Assembly (NCBI GenBank): GCA_024803745.1
Contig: JANJXV010000013.1
Span: 31,600,001 to 31,664,000, forward strand
From: Megascapheus bottae
Lineage: Eukaryota; Chordata; Mammalia; Rodentia; Geomyidae
DNA length: 64,000 nt
Direction of reading: 5' to 3'
A model generated the notes under the pieces. It ran no database searches. It was not told where the DNA came from and saw nothing but the letters and a program-made list of their open reading frames with translations. Positions 33,875 through 45,465 of this stretch are shown one piece after another. The position numbers and the translations under genes were made by a program. Within the stretch, counting starts at the first letter, position 1. The number at the start of each line of letters is the position of its first letter.

Positions 33875-34218
33875 TAACTGACCTGTTTTACAAATCATTC
33901 TAAGTATATGTGGCTAAATATGATGACCATTTACTCTGTATATTTTTCACCAAGGATAATTAGGTCCAATCAGAAATGATTTGAATAATCAAGGAGCCAT
34001 TGCTTTTTTTCAAATGCCTTTTGACTCCTGCCCAGTTTACTGAATGTTTTAGTGAGATCTTTAAATGTTCCATCAATGCAGGTCTCCATATATCAAGCAC
34101 TTCCTGTGATTTTTTTTCTTGATCAAAACGCAAGGCTTGAATTGGCAAGCTGATCATTATATAGCCACAATTGTACAATTGAAGATATGATTGTTTTTCC
34201 CTAAAAATAACCCAAAAT

Positions 34219-34430
34219 AGGGCCAGGAATTTGACCTAGTTACAGCTTGCCTAGAATGCACAAGGATCTGGGTTCAATTCCTCAGTCACACATAGAATAG
34301 AAAAAAAAAAAAACCCTCAAAGTGGTATTGTGGCTCAAGTGGTAGAGCTCTAGCCTTGAGAAAGCCCAAGGAAAATGCTCAGGCCCTGAGTTCAAGGCCC
34401 AGAACTGGTAAAAAAAAAATAAAAATAAAA
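34219..34430 (+). mobile_element. Type A SINE
   Basis: 'ggccaggaatttgacctagt' to 'cagaactggt' plus tail. An extra run of 13 A separates the two units. Opposite in direction to the copy 345 bp upstream. Confidence 0.93.
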
Positions 34431-34569
34431 AAGAACATTTTTCCTGATATAAAAAAACTCAGAAAAAAACAGATCTTACAGTGATTACCAAACTCTATTT
34501 AAGTTTTCTAGACCAACACTTTTCCATCGGATTTTACTCTTCATGTACATGATGTCTAACAGATTAGAT

Positions 34570-34665
34570 AGCTGTTTTTTTAATTTAATTTTGATGTCAA
34601 GGTGATTTACAAAGGAGTTACAGTTACATATGAAAGGTAATAAATACATTTCTTGTCAAACATTT
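34570..34665 (-). mobile_element. L1 3'-terminal fragment (third 3' UTR type)
   Basis: 'gatgtcaaggtgatttacaa', 'aggagttacagttacatatg' and 'aatacatttcttgtcaaac' resemble the reverse of an L1 3' UTR end seen in rodents. Short. Confidence 0.6.
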
Positions 34666-34694
34666 AAAAAAAGAAAAGAAAAAACAGCTCTTAA

Positions 34695-37185
34695 AGATAA
34701 CTGATATAAGGGAGGAAAGCTGGTTCAATATACACATTTCAATTAATATAATTCATCTAATCAACAGGAGCAAGGACAAAAATCATATAATTATCTCAAT
34801 AGATGCAGGAAAAAGCATTTGACAAGATCCAACACCCCATTATGGTAAAAGCTCTGAAGAAACTGAGAATCTATGTAATATTCCTCAGTAAAATAAAGGC
34901 TGTGTATGACAAAACTACAGCTAGCATTATACTTAATGGCAAAAAGCTAAAGCCATTTCCTCTAAAATCAGGAATGAGACAAGGATGCCCACTCTCTCCA
35001 CTCCTCTTCAAAATAGTATTAGAATTCCTAGCCAGAGCAATAAGTCAAGAAGTAAACATAAAGGGAATCCAAATAGGGAAAGAGCAAATGAAATGTGCCC
35101 TTTTTGCAGATAACATGATTCTGTATTTAAAGAACCCTATAGACTCCACTCCCAAGTTGCTTGACCTGATCCAAATTTTTGCAAAGTATAAAAACAACTG
35201 ATTTCCTGTATGCCAACAATGAGAAGAGCGAGGCAGAAGTTAGGAAAGCAACTCTTTCTGCAATAACCTCAAAGAAAATAAAATACATAGGAATTAACTA
35301 AGAATATAAAGGACCTTTATGATGAAAACTTTAAAAATCTGAAAAAATAAATTAAAGCAGAACTGAGAAAATGGAAAAACCTCCCATGCTCCTGGATTAG
35401 AAGAATGAACATCATGAAAATGGCAATCCCACCAAGGGCTATCTACAAACTCAATGCAGTACCCTTCAATATCCCAATGTCATTCTTTAATTAAACAGAG
35501 GAAGTAATCCAAAAATTCATATGGAATAATAAAAGATCCCGGATAGTGAAAACAATAATTAGTAAAAAGAACAGCACTGGAGGAATAGCAATACCAAACT
35601 TTAGACTCTACTACAGAGCTATAGTAACAAAAGGAGCTTGGTACTGGACAAGAAGTGGAATAAAACTGATGACCCAGAAATCAATCCACAGATCTATGGC
35701 CACCTAATCTTTGATAAGGGAGCCAAAAATATAGGATGGAAGAAAAACAGACTCTTCAATAAATGGTGCTGACAGAATTCGTTGGATCTTGCTATGTCAC
35801 CCTGAAACAGAATTTCAAATGAATCAAAGACCTTGAGGTAAAAGCAGATACCCTGAAAAATTTACAAGAAGGAATAGGAGATACACTAGGTCTCCTTGGC
35901 ACAGGTCAAAACTTTCTTAATAAAAACCCAGAAACATAACAAATTAAAGAAAGTTTAGACAAATGGGACTGCATTAAACTTCAGAGCTTCTGTATGGCAA
36001 AAGACATAGCTAGAAAATTAAGTCGAAAGCCCACAGAGTGTGAGGAGATCTTCACTAACCATGCAATAGACAAGGTCCTCATATTTAAAATATGCCTATA
36101 GCTCAAAAAATTGAATTTCTCCAAAACAAATCTTCAAAGAAACAACCATCCCATTAAAAGATGGGCCAAAGTCTTAAAGAGAGACTTCTCTGAAGAAGAA
36201 ATAAGAATTACCTATAGACACATGAGGAAATGGTCAACATCTCTGGTCATAAAAGAAAAGCAAATCAAAACAACTCTAAGATTTTACCTCACTCCAGTTA
36301 GAATGGCCATGATCAAGAAATCTAATAACAACAGATGCTGGAGGGGATGCGGCCAGGAGGGATCACTACTACACTGTTGGTGGGAGTGAAAACTTGTTCA
36401 ACCACTATGGAAAGCAGTATGGCAGTTCCTCAAAAGACTAAACATAGAATTCCCCATGACCCAGCAATTCCGCTCCTTGACATATATCCAAATGTCCAGA
36501 AAGAAGGACATACTAAATCCACCAGCACAACAATGTTCATTGCAGCACTATTTACCATGGCAAAGATATGGAACCAATCCAGATGCCCCTCAGTAGATGA
36601 ATGGATCAAGAAGATGTGGTACTAATATACAACGGAATTCTATGCTGCTGTCAGAAAGAATGACATTGCCCCATTTGTAAGGAAATGGAAAGACTTGGAA
36701 AAAGTCATATTAAGTGAAGTAAGCCAGACTCAAAGGAACATAGGCTCAATGGTTCCCTCCTTTGTAATAATTAGTACAGATCTAGGACTCTCCTAGCAGA
36801 GGATTACAATAGCTCAAAACCTAGGTACATAAGGTCATATAGGATGAGACTGAATGAAATGAACTCTAGGATATGGAAAAAAGCAGTTTCTCTTGAGTGA
36901 TTTTTGTTCTCAATGTATTATGTTGTTTCTCTTCTCTTTTTTTGCCCTTATAATCTCATGTTATTTACTGACTTTGTTACCTAGTGTATTATATATATAT
37001 GTTTGTTTGTTTATTTGAAATAGGGAAGGGAAGGGGGAAAACAAGATGATTGGGAAGGGGTGAGAGGAGGAAAACGGGAACAAAAATCTTGAGAAGGGGT
37101 ATCAATGTGGAAGAAATAATGCACCTATTACCTACTGTAACCCCTTTATATATTATCCCAACAAAAAAGAATAGATAACCGATGT
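34695..37185 (+). mobile_element. L1 LINE (family 1), 2.5 kb, 5'-truncated
   Basis: Largest L1 body of its lineage here. It starts inside the RT domain, runs through the C-terminal domain and ends with the 3' UTR purine tract and 'ccaacaaaaaag'. 'agataactgatat' (34695-34707) and 'agataaccgatgt' (37173-37185) look like a decayed target-site duplication. Missing: 5' UTR, ORF1, endonuclease and the first part of the RT. Confidence 0.9.
34713..36775 (+). pseudogene. L1 ORF2 remnant (reverse transcriptase to C-terminus)
   Basis: ORF2 of L1 encodes the endonuclease and reverse transcriptase that copy L1 RNA into the genome. Here translation starts at GWFNIHIS and shows RT motifs [27 protein letters not shown] and FADNMILYL. 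The intact family has FADD at the last motif; codon 35111-35113 is AAC, so a catalytic aspartate has become asparagine. The open frame stops at 35199-35201 (stop codon at the end of NN*). Later pieces follow in other frames: [20 protein letters not shown] near 35360, KVLKRDFSEEEI near 36170, the cysteine-rich CWRGCGQEGSLLHCWW near 36340, and after a one-base loss near 36445, DPAIPLLDIYPN to DEWIKKMWY. Clearly dead. Confidence 0.92.
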
Positions 37186-38169
37186 GAACACTTTGTTATT
37201 TGAATGAATATTTATCACTGAATATTTATGTGTTTCCTAAACATAATTTGCACATATTGTGGGTGTTTATCTAGTTCTGCCCCTTTTATTATGAATATTT
37301 TCTGTTATTGTTCAAAATACCATGTTAATGTATGCAAAATACTACTTGACATCATCTTTTCATCAGATAGTTATATAGATCATATTTGATAATATTTCAA
37401 TAGCCATCTCATTTGAGCACAAATTTTTGTTTGCATTTTGAATTACTTAGAATGTATGTGCATATAAGTATATGTTTATACACATGCACTCTTATATATT
37501 TATAAGATAGATTTGGAAGGTGGAGATAAACATATTTTATACATAGATTTTTTTATACATAGATGTACTTTGTGGTAGAAATCTGCTTTTGGTTCTATTT
37601 AATATCTGTTTTGTTTCCTAAGAATTCTCTGAATTCCCTTTCAGAAACAATTAGGTCTATGTTCTGTGTCAATCTACTTTGTGGTAACAACTCTTTATCT
37701 TGACATGGGATCTTGGGCTTGTCCAACGAGGCATCTTATTTCTCCAATCACAGTGATTCACTGAGGGATGAGGAAATGAGCAGAGATTAGTTGTATATAT
37801 TGCCATCAGAACCAACCATGGCACTTTTGCTTGAGCTCAGGGACTGAGATGCCCTTTTCCTGCTGCAGGTTGGATTGATAGAAATGGAAACTTATGTTGC
37901 TAGGGTCCCCGATGGGGGATTGCCTGGGAAAAGTACCACAGAGCAGCCGTAGGAGAGATGTGGAAAGATAATGTAGCTCTGGACATATTGCTACTTACTG
38001 AAAACTCTGCCTGAAGCCAGCACTATTCCTGGATTTTTTTTTTTTTTTAGTGATTATGAACCAATGTGTTTCATTATTATTACTATCATTATTATTATTG
38101 CCTCAAGGCACTTTGATGTAATCAACAGGTCTCTGTTGATTGAAAAAAAAAATACAAAAAACATATGGA
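37186..38169. other. Unrecognised AT-rich sequence
   Basis: No gene. Holds a T run at 38036-38049 and a short ATT-rich patch near 38070-38098. Confidence 0.4.
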
Positions 38170-38375
38170 TGGGGCTGGGAGATTGGCCTAGTGGTTAAAG
38201 TGCTTGCCTAGCATGCATGAAGACCCGGGTTCGATTCCTCGGTACCACATACATAGAAAAAAGTTGGAAGTGGTGCTGAGGCTCAAGTGGTAGAGCTCTA
38301 GCCTTGAGAAAGTCCAAGGACAGTGCTCAGGCCCTGAGCTCAAGCCCAGGAGTGGCAAAAAATAAAAATAAAAAA
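38170..38375 (+). mobile_element. Type A SINE, young
   Basis: 'ggggctgggagattggccta' through a perfect B box 'gggttcgattcc', right unit and 'aataaaaataaaaa' tail. Flanks 'acatatgga' and 'atgtatgga' suggest a decayed duplication. Confidence 0.95.
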
Positions 38376-39119
38376 TGTATGGAGGCCTTTGGAAAAAAGG
38401 CTGTAACTAAAAATATAAGCCTTTGAAAAAGACATAGATGAAGTATTTCCAAATTAGTGATATACATTGTTTCTTCTTTCATTTGAAGGGCAAGACTTAT
38501 ACCAATGAGAAACGTAGGCCCTTTCCTTGTTCTAAGAATGGCCCCAACAGGAAGTTGGCAAACATCCCAGAGGGAGCTTATAAAGAAGGGGCTGGTGCAG
38601 CAGTGTGGAGGTGGATGGACAGATGGCATCTACTTATACTTATTAAGGTTACGACTCATGGCCAAAAAAGCTCCAGCTAGTTTAGGATGATTAGAATTTC
38701 CCTAGTGAGTTTGTATTTGTCAACATCCCTGAAAAAGCCATGGCTTTGGCTGCAGAAAAAAGTGAGCACACAAGATTGTAGCCAAAGTAGCACAGAACGG
38801 GTCACATTGGCTTTAGTCCTTAAAAAAGGTTGTTCTAGGTCCATGCTAGCCCCAGAGCCTCTGTTCATCCACATGCCTTCTCTATATTGATCAAACACAT
38901 GACATGCTATGGGGACTGCAGAATGATATAAATCCACCCCAGTAATCACCAAGAACTCCAAATCCCTTTCAAAGGCAAGCCACGATTCAAATTCCATATA
39001 TGTGGGTAGAAAATGATGGCTCCTTAATGACTCACTTTAAAGTCCCAGAACCATAGGGGAATATACAAAGGATTATGATACGAGTTTTACATATGAACGA
39101 AGGTACATTCTCACGAGAT
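38376..39119. other. Unrecognised unique sequence
   Basis: Three overlapping open frames of 60-106 codons on both strands, none with a domain or a codon signal; treated as chance. Confidence 0.4.
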
Positions 39120-39130
39120 TTGGAGTTGAG

Positions 39131-39328
39131 ATTTTTTTTTTTTTGCCAGTCCTGGACTTGAGCTCAGGGCCTGAGCACTGTCCTTGGACTTTCTCAAGGC
39201 TGTAGCTCTATCACCTAAGCCTCAGCACCACTTCCAGCTTTTTTCTATAGATGTGATACCGAGGAATCAAACCTGGGTCTTCGTGCATGCTAGGCAAGCA
39301 CTCTACCACTAGGCCAAACTCCTGGCCC
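39131..39328 (-). mobile_element. Type A SINE
   Basis: T run, 'gccagtcctggacttgagct' to 'ccaaactcctggccc'. Flanked by 'tggagttgagattttttt' on both sides. Confidence 0.95.
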
Positions 39329-39339
39329 TGGAGTTGAGA

Positions 39340-40172
39340 TTTTTTTTAAATATATTTTTATTGTAATTAATAGAAGGGTTACATTATATTCACCAGATAG
39401 AAGGTGCATTACTTCACAAACATTGATACCCTTTCTCATGTCTTGGTCCCCATTTCCCTCCCCTTACCCCCACCCCTCATCTTGTTTTCCTCCCTTCCCT
39501 ATCCGACTGAAAATAACCAAATATGCATATATAAAATATATCAGATAACCAGGTGAAATACTGTAACATATGAGATAACCAAGGGACAGCAAAAGAGATG
39601 AGAGATAACATAGTACATTAAGGACAACAATCACTATTTATACAGCCTTTGTTTCAATATCCTGGAGGTCCTTTAATTTAGCCTCATACTATATGGCCTT
39701 ATGTATCTAGGTGTTGTTCTCTTGTAAATCTCTGTTAGGAGAGCCCAAGGTTTCTACTGATTATGACAAATGAGGGAAACCTTTGAGCCTATGTTCCTTT
39801 GAGTCTGGCTTACTTCACTTAATATGATTTTTTTCTAAGTCTTTCCATTTCCTTACAAATGGGGTGATGTCATTCTTTCTGACAGCAGCGTAGAATTCCA
39901 TTGTGTATAAATACCACATCTTGCTGATCCACTCATCAACTGGGGAGCATCTGGATTGGTTCCATATCTTTGCTATGGTAAATAGTGCTGCAATAAACAT
40001 CGTTGTGCTAGTGGATTTTGTATGTCCTTGATTCTGGAGGATTGGGTAAATGCCAAGTAGTGGACTTGCTGGGTCATAAGGGAGTTCTATGTTTAGTCTT
40101 TTGAGGAACTGCCATACTGCTTTCCATAGTGGTTGAACAAGTTTGCACTCCCACCAACAGTGTAGTATTGAT
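39340..40172 (-). mobile_element. L1 LINE (family 1), 5'-truncated
   Basis: From its 3' end: 'attgtaattaatagaagggt', the C-rich tract, 'atgagataaccaagggacag', then reverse ORF2: 'gtctttccatttccttacaa', 'cattctttctgacagcagcg' and 'agtggttgaacaagtttgca'. Ends near 40172 at 'gtagtattgatcc'. It is followed by a third 'tggagttgagat' at 40173. Confidence 0.92.
39815..40172 (-). pseudogene. L1 ORF2 C-terminal remnant
   Basis: On the minus strand: PLWKAVWQFLKRLNIELP, then FIAALFTIAKIWNQSRCSPVDEWISKMWYLYTMEF in two parts, and FVRKWKDLEKNHIK. Several stop codons and base changes. No RT or endonuclease. Truncated at the level of the cysteine-rich motif. Confidence 0.85.
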
Positions 40173-40234
40173 CCTGGAGTTGAGATCTTATATATTGGAA
40201 TAAATACGTGAACACATACTATGTGACATACTTT

Positions 40235-40236
40235 GT

Positions 40237-40316
<80 letters not shown>
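40235..40316. repeat. (TG)n-(GA)n compound microsatellite
   Basis: TG to 40274, then GA to 40316 without a spacer. Confidence 0.98.
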
Positions 40317-40319
<3 letters not shown>

Positions 40320-40344
40320 AAAGAGAGAGGCAGGGAAAGAGAGG

Positions 40345-40570
40345 GATGGGTATGTGTGTTTCATTCCTGGGCTTAAACCCAAGGTATGGGCATTGTCCCT
40401 GGATTGCTTTACTCAAATCTAGCTTTCTACCATTTAAGCCACTTGTTTAGGTGATTGATTGTAGATAAGAATGTCATGGACTTTCTTACTTAGGTTGGCT
40501 TTGAACCATGATCCTCAGGTCAGAGCTGCATAAATAGGTAGGATTATAGACCTTAGCAACTGGTGACCAG
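40345..40570 (-). mobile_element. Type B SINE, diverged
   Basis: 'attcctgggcttaaacccaa', 'ctttctaccatttaagccac', linker 'gattgattgtagataagaat', head 'ggttggctttgaaccatgat', 'aggtaggattatagacctta'. Confidence 0.82.
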
Positions 40571-42229
40571 CTGTGACATACAGTTTTTGTACTAAAGACA
40601 ATGAAAAATCTGATAAAAACAGAATCCTTTCTCCCACAGATAGGACAATCTTCACAGGATGTTCTGATAGCATGTAACTGTCTCATACCCAGAATCATGG
40701 ACCTCATTAATGTCAGGATTTGACTCAGAATTTTATAACTTCTGGAAAATTCCTTGTTACTGGGTTAAAAACTAGATAATATGAAAAAAGTAGTAGAGAT
40801 GGACTTCACTCTGAAGAAGAAATAACACATTTGAAATACTCATTTATTCAATTTGAAGCATTTGTTCATTTGAGTATCTACTTTAAGCTTGTGTTTCTGT
40901 GTAGTGAAGGTGGCAGAAATGACTCAGTAATAGGGAATATGGGATTTAGAGGAGACATGGCCATTTAGTAATAACTGAGAAAAAAATTTAATACTTGCAC
41001 AGGGACTCTTCTTTGAGAAACGGTCAGTTACTCCATTACTCTCTTAATGGTGGGGTCTAGGGTTTCCTAAAGTATTGATGTTTCTGAATTCCCTACACAT
41101 GACTGAATTCAGGGTAGACATATGGTTCATACTTGGCTAATCAGTGACCCTGGCTATAGTGGTTGGTCAATTTAATTAATTATTACTAATTCATTGACCT
41201 AAGACAGGATAATTAGATCATATCTAAGAGTTCTGTACAATGGAGTGGGGAAAATAATTGTTACTTATTTCTTTAAATATCACAGTCTGTTTAGAACTTT
41301 TTTTTCCTTTTTCATCCCACGGGGGAAATATCTACTTGAAAATAAATGAAGTTAACACAGAAAAAAGTAGAGTTTTGGAGTCAGCAAGAGCCCTAGAAGT
41401 TACAATGAACTTCTGGATGCCGAAATGCCTTTCAGGTTGACAGGGAAGAAAGATTGCCTTTTATAGAGAAGTTTTAAGTTTGTAGTGAACTTTTGCTCCA
41501 GTTGGCAATACATAATTACAAATTGTGACAAGTACCAAGAAAGAAATGAAGATGAGACTACGAAAGAGAAAAACAATAGACATAAGTCATATCTGCTATG
41601 TGTTATACCTCTTACAGAGTAAGATTATATTATCAATGGATGTATTCATAAGGCTAGCACTTACTTATACACCAAATGTGTGTGATTTAAATGAAGCTAG
41701 ATGAATGTTTTGTTTTGTTGTTGTTGTTTGGTGAATGCTACTCCCCTATAGACAGGAGAGATAGGAGTCCGCCTCAAGTCACTAACAAGTCACCGGATCA
41801 TAGACAAAGGCCCACATTGGTTCTGGGAATTGGGATAATGAGGCTGCTAAGGGCCTCTGGGCCCAACCAGCTGCTAAGGACTTTGGTCCTGCTCTGCTCC
41901 TACATCATGTGGGCTTTGACTGGAAACAGGGATATAGGAGCTAGTTAGGGAAGGAATGGTTTTAAACATAGTATCATTTTCTCTAATCAGGCAATGGGCT
42001 AAGGTTTAGACCCCTCTTAACTGACATATAGGTAGAGAAGGCAGGGATGGGGCAAGCAGGACAAGGCATGAAAATATATCTGTAGTCACCCATTACATTC
42101 TGCAATTCTGGTCACCTCATTACCCACCTCCTAGGATACTGTGCTTGAAGGCCTTAGTTAGGCCCCCTAAACTGGGATGTGTTCCCTGGGAAATATTGCC
42201 AACCACTGTATCGCTCATTTTAGAGGAAA
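40571..42229. other. Unrecognised unique sequence
   Basis: Longest repeat-poor stretch together with the next entry. No gene supported; open frames of 60-85 codons lack domains. Confidence 0.4.
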
Positions 42230-42560
42230 GAGGAGATATTATCAGGCCCGGCCTTTGGTGAGAGAAAGGTGAATCTGGCTGGGAATAAGAACAAAGAATA
42301 CCACACAGGCCTGGCCCTGCCAAGAGCTCTGGGCTTGTGCTTCCGGGACTTGTGATGGGAATGCTGAGAACGGGTGAGGGGAAGGATCAGACTTCCTCCC
42401 CACACAGACACTGCTTATTGGAAGGATGTTGGCGCAAGCCACAGTGCTGGCCTTCCCACGCTTCCCCTCAGCTCAATTAAGGCAGTAATCGGTATTTCTT
42501 AATTGCTGCTCCTGCTACATCTCCTGTCCCCCCCCCCCCTCCTCTCTTTGTCCACTGCAG
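42230..42560. promoter_or_regulatory. Candidate conserved noncoding element
   Basis: The GC-richest unique DNA in the window. Contains CAATTAAGG (42474), TAATCGG (42486) and CTTAATTGC (42498) within about 35 bp, then a run of 12 C at 42528-42539. Homeodomain-type cores are visible; function is inferred. Confidence 0.2.
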
Positions 42561-42989
42561 TGTAATATCAGGAGACCAGTCTGTTCTTTGGGGCTGGTCT
42601 GGAAAGAAAAGGGAAGTGATGTGAGAAGGCAAAAAGCCCTCAACACCTGGTAGAGAAGAGTTTTCCAGAAATATAATGGGGTATAGTTCTACAGCCAGAC
42701 TATGACTGGCCAAACTCAGGTCTAAAACAAAAGGTCTTCCTCTAGAACCCAGGTACCAATACACATGGTTCAGTGTGTGGGCTTACTCCCTCTGAGGCAT
42801 ACTTGTCTATTTTCAGTTTTCCAAAACCTGAGTCTCATGTGACAGATGTGCTACTTCATTGAACGTGTCCTTGTCTGTGGCCACCCTTTGCAGAACTTTG
42901 CAAAATATGATTAGATGTAAATATCCAAATCAAAATCGCACACCTTTGTGGAAATAAGGACAAAATTGAGTAATGTGATGATTAAGAAC

Positions 42990-42993
<4 letters not shown>
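42561..42993. other. Unrecognised unique sequence
   Basis: Nothing recognised. Confidence 0.4.

Positions 42994-43035
<42 letters not shown>
42994..43035. repeat. (TG)n microsatellite
   Basis: TG run with one early TTTG interruption. Confidence 0.97.
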
Positions 43036-43036
<1 letters not shown>

Positions 43037-43076
43037 ATCTGTGTTTCTGTGTAGAATAATTTAAAAGAGGGTTAAG

Positions 43077-43283
43077 GGCTGAAAGTATGGCCTAGTACTA
43101 AAATGCTTGCCCTAGCATGCACAAAGCCCTGGGTCCAATTTCTCAGTACCAGATACACAAAAAAAGCTGGAAATGGTGCTGTGGCTCAACTGGTAGAGCA
43201 CTAACCTTGAAAAAGCTCAAGGACAGTGTCCAGGATCTGAGTTCAAGCCCTAAGACTGGCAAGAAAATAAAACAAAATCAAAT
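43077..43283 (+). mobile_element. Type A SINE
   Basis: 'ggctgaaagtatggcctagt' to 'taagactggcaag' with an AAATCAAAT tail. 'agagggttaag' flanks it exactly at 43066-43076 and 43284-43294. Confidence 0.95.
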
Positions 43284-43454
43284 AGAGGGTTAAGAATTTA
43301 AGTTGGACATCCTTTGAGAAAGTATTAAGTTGATTACTAGGCATAGGGAGGCTCCAGAAGTTTAATGGTTAATTCTGGTTCAGAAGTTTAGGGAGCCTGA
43401 AGTAGCCTGGGGGACTATATGGTGCTCTTAGCCTAAGATTTTCTAACAAGATAT

Positions 43455-43637
43455 GCTTTCTTGTTCTTCCCTTTCTCCCTTCTTCCTTCTCTGTCTGTTA
43501 TTCTCTGTCTCCCTTTCCTCTCTTTGCTTCTCTCCCTCTCTTCTTTCCTTCCTTCCTTCCTTCCTCCCTTCTCCTCTCTCTCCCTTTCTTCCCTCTCCTC
43601 CCTCTTTCTTCTTTCCTTCTCTCTCTTTCTTTTTCTC

Positions 43638-43668
<31 letters not shown>

Positions 43669-43730
43669 TTTTTTCTTCTCTTTTTCATTTTTTTTCTTTT
43701 CTTGCCTGCTTTCCTCCCTACCTGTCCTCT
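43455..43730. repeat. Long pyrimidine tract (TTCC/TTTC/CTCT)
   Basis: About 275 bp almost free of purines on the plus strand, with pure (ttcc) and (tttc) blocks. The FLPSF/LSFF open frames here are its translation. Confidence 0.97.
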
Positions 43731-45055
43731 TTTACTTCCTTGTACATTTATTGAGCATTCAAGTTCAAAGTTCTGTAGTAGATAATAATACCAACATGAA
43801 CCAGATATGAATCTTTTTTCAGGGAAAGATTCTCAGAGCTAATTTCTAGAGATTGAGTATGTTTACAAGTAACCATCATGTAGGGTAGGCAATGATATAT
43901 TTCTTTAAACTGACACAGCTAAACCCCTAGGGAATATTTTATTCCTTCCTGTGACTCATCTTGGCTATTCCTGTACCACTTACTATATCCAGGACCCAGG
44001 GAATATATTTAGGTATTTATTACATTACCTTTAAGGCTGCTGTTTTTGGATAGGTTGATATTAGTGGGCCCATAAACTCTCTGTCTTAAGGCAAATATCT
44101 ATTTAAAGCCTCTGAGGACTAATCTGTTTAACTCTCACTCTTTGAATGACCCTCAGCAAGTAGCCAGGTGATATAGACATGTTTAATAGGTGATTACTGT
44201 ACATTGGCACTTCTGGCCTGTTTGTGAGGTGTGGATACTGTGGGACTATTCTGAAATTAAAGTCGTAATCAAAGTGGGATTCCAAACTAGTGTTTTCTCT
44301 CACCTTAACTTTGAAACTCTATTGTAGAGAGATGATTCATATTCTTAAGCTACATCATTAACTCTTCTAAGCTCAAACAAGCATTTAAAAGGCAGGGAAG
44401 ATCATATGAGCAGTCCTCATCCTGGAATTCAGTCTTGTTATGAGCCCTCCAGACATTACTTGGTCAATCCGGAAAATAGTAGGAGGCTTTATGCACATAA
44501 GGGTCAAAGGATTAGGTGGCCATAAGAAAGCCAGATAGTGAAATCATTCTAAGATTCACTCTGCTTTCAAATAGAAAACTAGAATGTGGACCTCAAATGT
44601 AAGCTATTATGTTATCAAAATTTTTCTCATAGTAGACTTTAACAAGTAGAAGGGAACAGTTAAAATCGATTTAATGGTATATTTTATTTAATTCACTACC
44701 ACAAAATCAAGATAAAAATTCACTCTAAATGAGTAATATCACAATTACAATTAATGGTAAGAATGTTGAGTGTCTACCTCAGGCATTAAAAAGGAGCACT
44801 TTCTGGTGGCTTTAATCTAGCAACAATGTTATTCCTATTTCATCTCTCCAATATCATGTTATATTCATGGAATGTGACCAAAAAGTTTTGCTTTGGGCAG
44901 ACACAATCCACATAATCCACGACCTTAACTAGCCATCCTTCTCTATGCCACACCATGGTGAATTATGTTTATAAAGTTTCTGAGCCAAAGAAGAAAGATT
45001 GTCATTTACACAGTGTCACTTCAGTGTAAGGCTAGTGTGATTGCATTTCTAGTTT
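43731..45055. other. Unrecognised unique sequence
   Basis: No gene or nameable repeat over 1.3 kb. Confidence 0.4.
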
Positions 45056-45250
45056 TTTTTTAATTACTGGGTTATTGAAATTTGATAGGGAAGGGGGGAA
45101 AACCAACACGGGGGGTGGGGGTGGGTGGGGGGGAGGGTAATGGGTACCAAGACATGTGAAAAAGTATCAATGTATGTGAATTAATGCACCTTCTATCTGG
45201 CAAATATCATGTAACCCTTTTATTAATTACAATAAAAAAGTCTCTGAAAA
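45056..45250 (+). mobile_element. L1 3' end (family 1), ultra-short
   Basis: 'gggttattgaaatttgatag', a G-rich tract at 45090-45143, 'ggtaccaagacatgtgaaaa', 'gcaccttctatctggcaaat', 'taattacaataaaaaag'. Only the last ~190 bp of L1 inserted. Confidence 0.9.
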
Positions 45251-45269
45251 AAAATCAAAGCTTCTACTT

Positions 45270-45465
45270 ATTTAGTACAAAGTACGGTTCAAAGACTTCG
45301 TAATTCATCTGTGAGGTAGGAATTGTATCATCTGCATAGCATTTTCAAGTAAGGAAATGGAGGCACAGAGATGAAATAACATACCAGAAGTCATTCAGCT
45401 AGAAAGCAGCAGAGCTGTACTTCTGAACAGGTCATCTGTCACCAAACCTGAGTGTTCAACCTGCA
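45270..45465 (-). mobile_element. MIR remnant
   Basis: 'tcatctgtgaggtaggaatt', 'gtaaggaaatggaggcacag', 'cattcagctagaaagcagca' in reverse-MIR order. Confidence 0.72.

Noticed and set aside
34570..34707. Antisense L1 piece before a sense L1, suggesting a twin-primed inverted insertion
   Set aside because: The antisense piece is a 3' UTR end of another type, not the 5' neighbour of the sense part as twin priming requires. Two separate insertions are simpler.
38170..38260. tRNA-like promoter boxes (tggcctagtggtt, gggttcgattcc) that could be a tRNA gene
   Set aside because: They belong to the left unit of a SINE; the same happens in every type A copy. No free-standing tRNA with a closed acceptor stem was seen.
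43453..43785. Overlapping open frames of 97-110 codons, plus an 81-codon frame on the other strand
   Set aside because: All come from a pyrimidine tract without stop codons in several frames.
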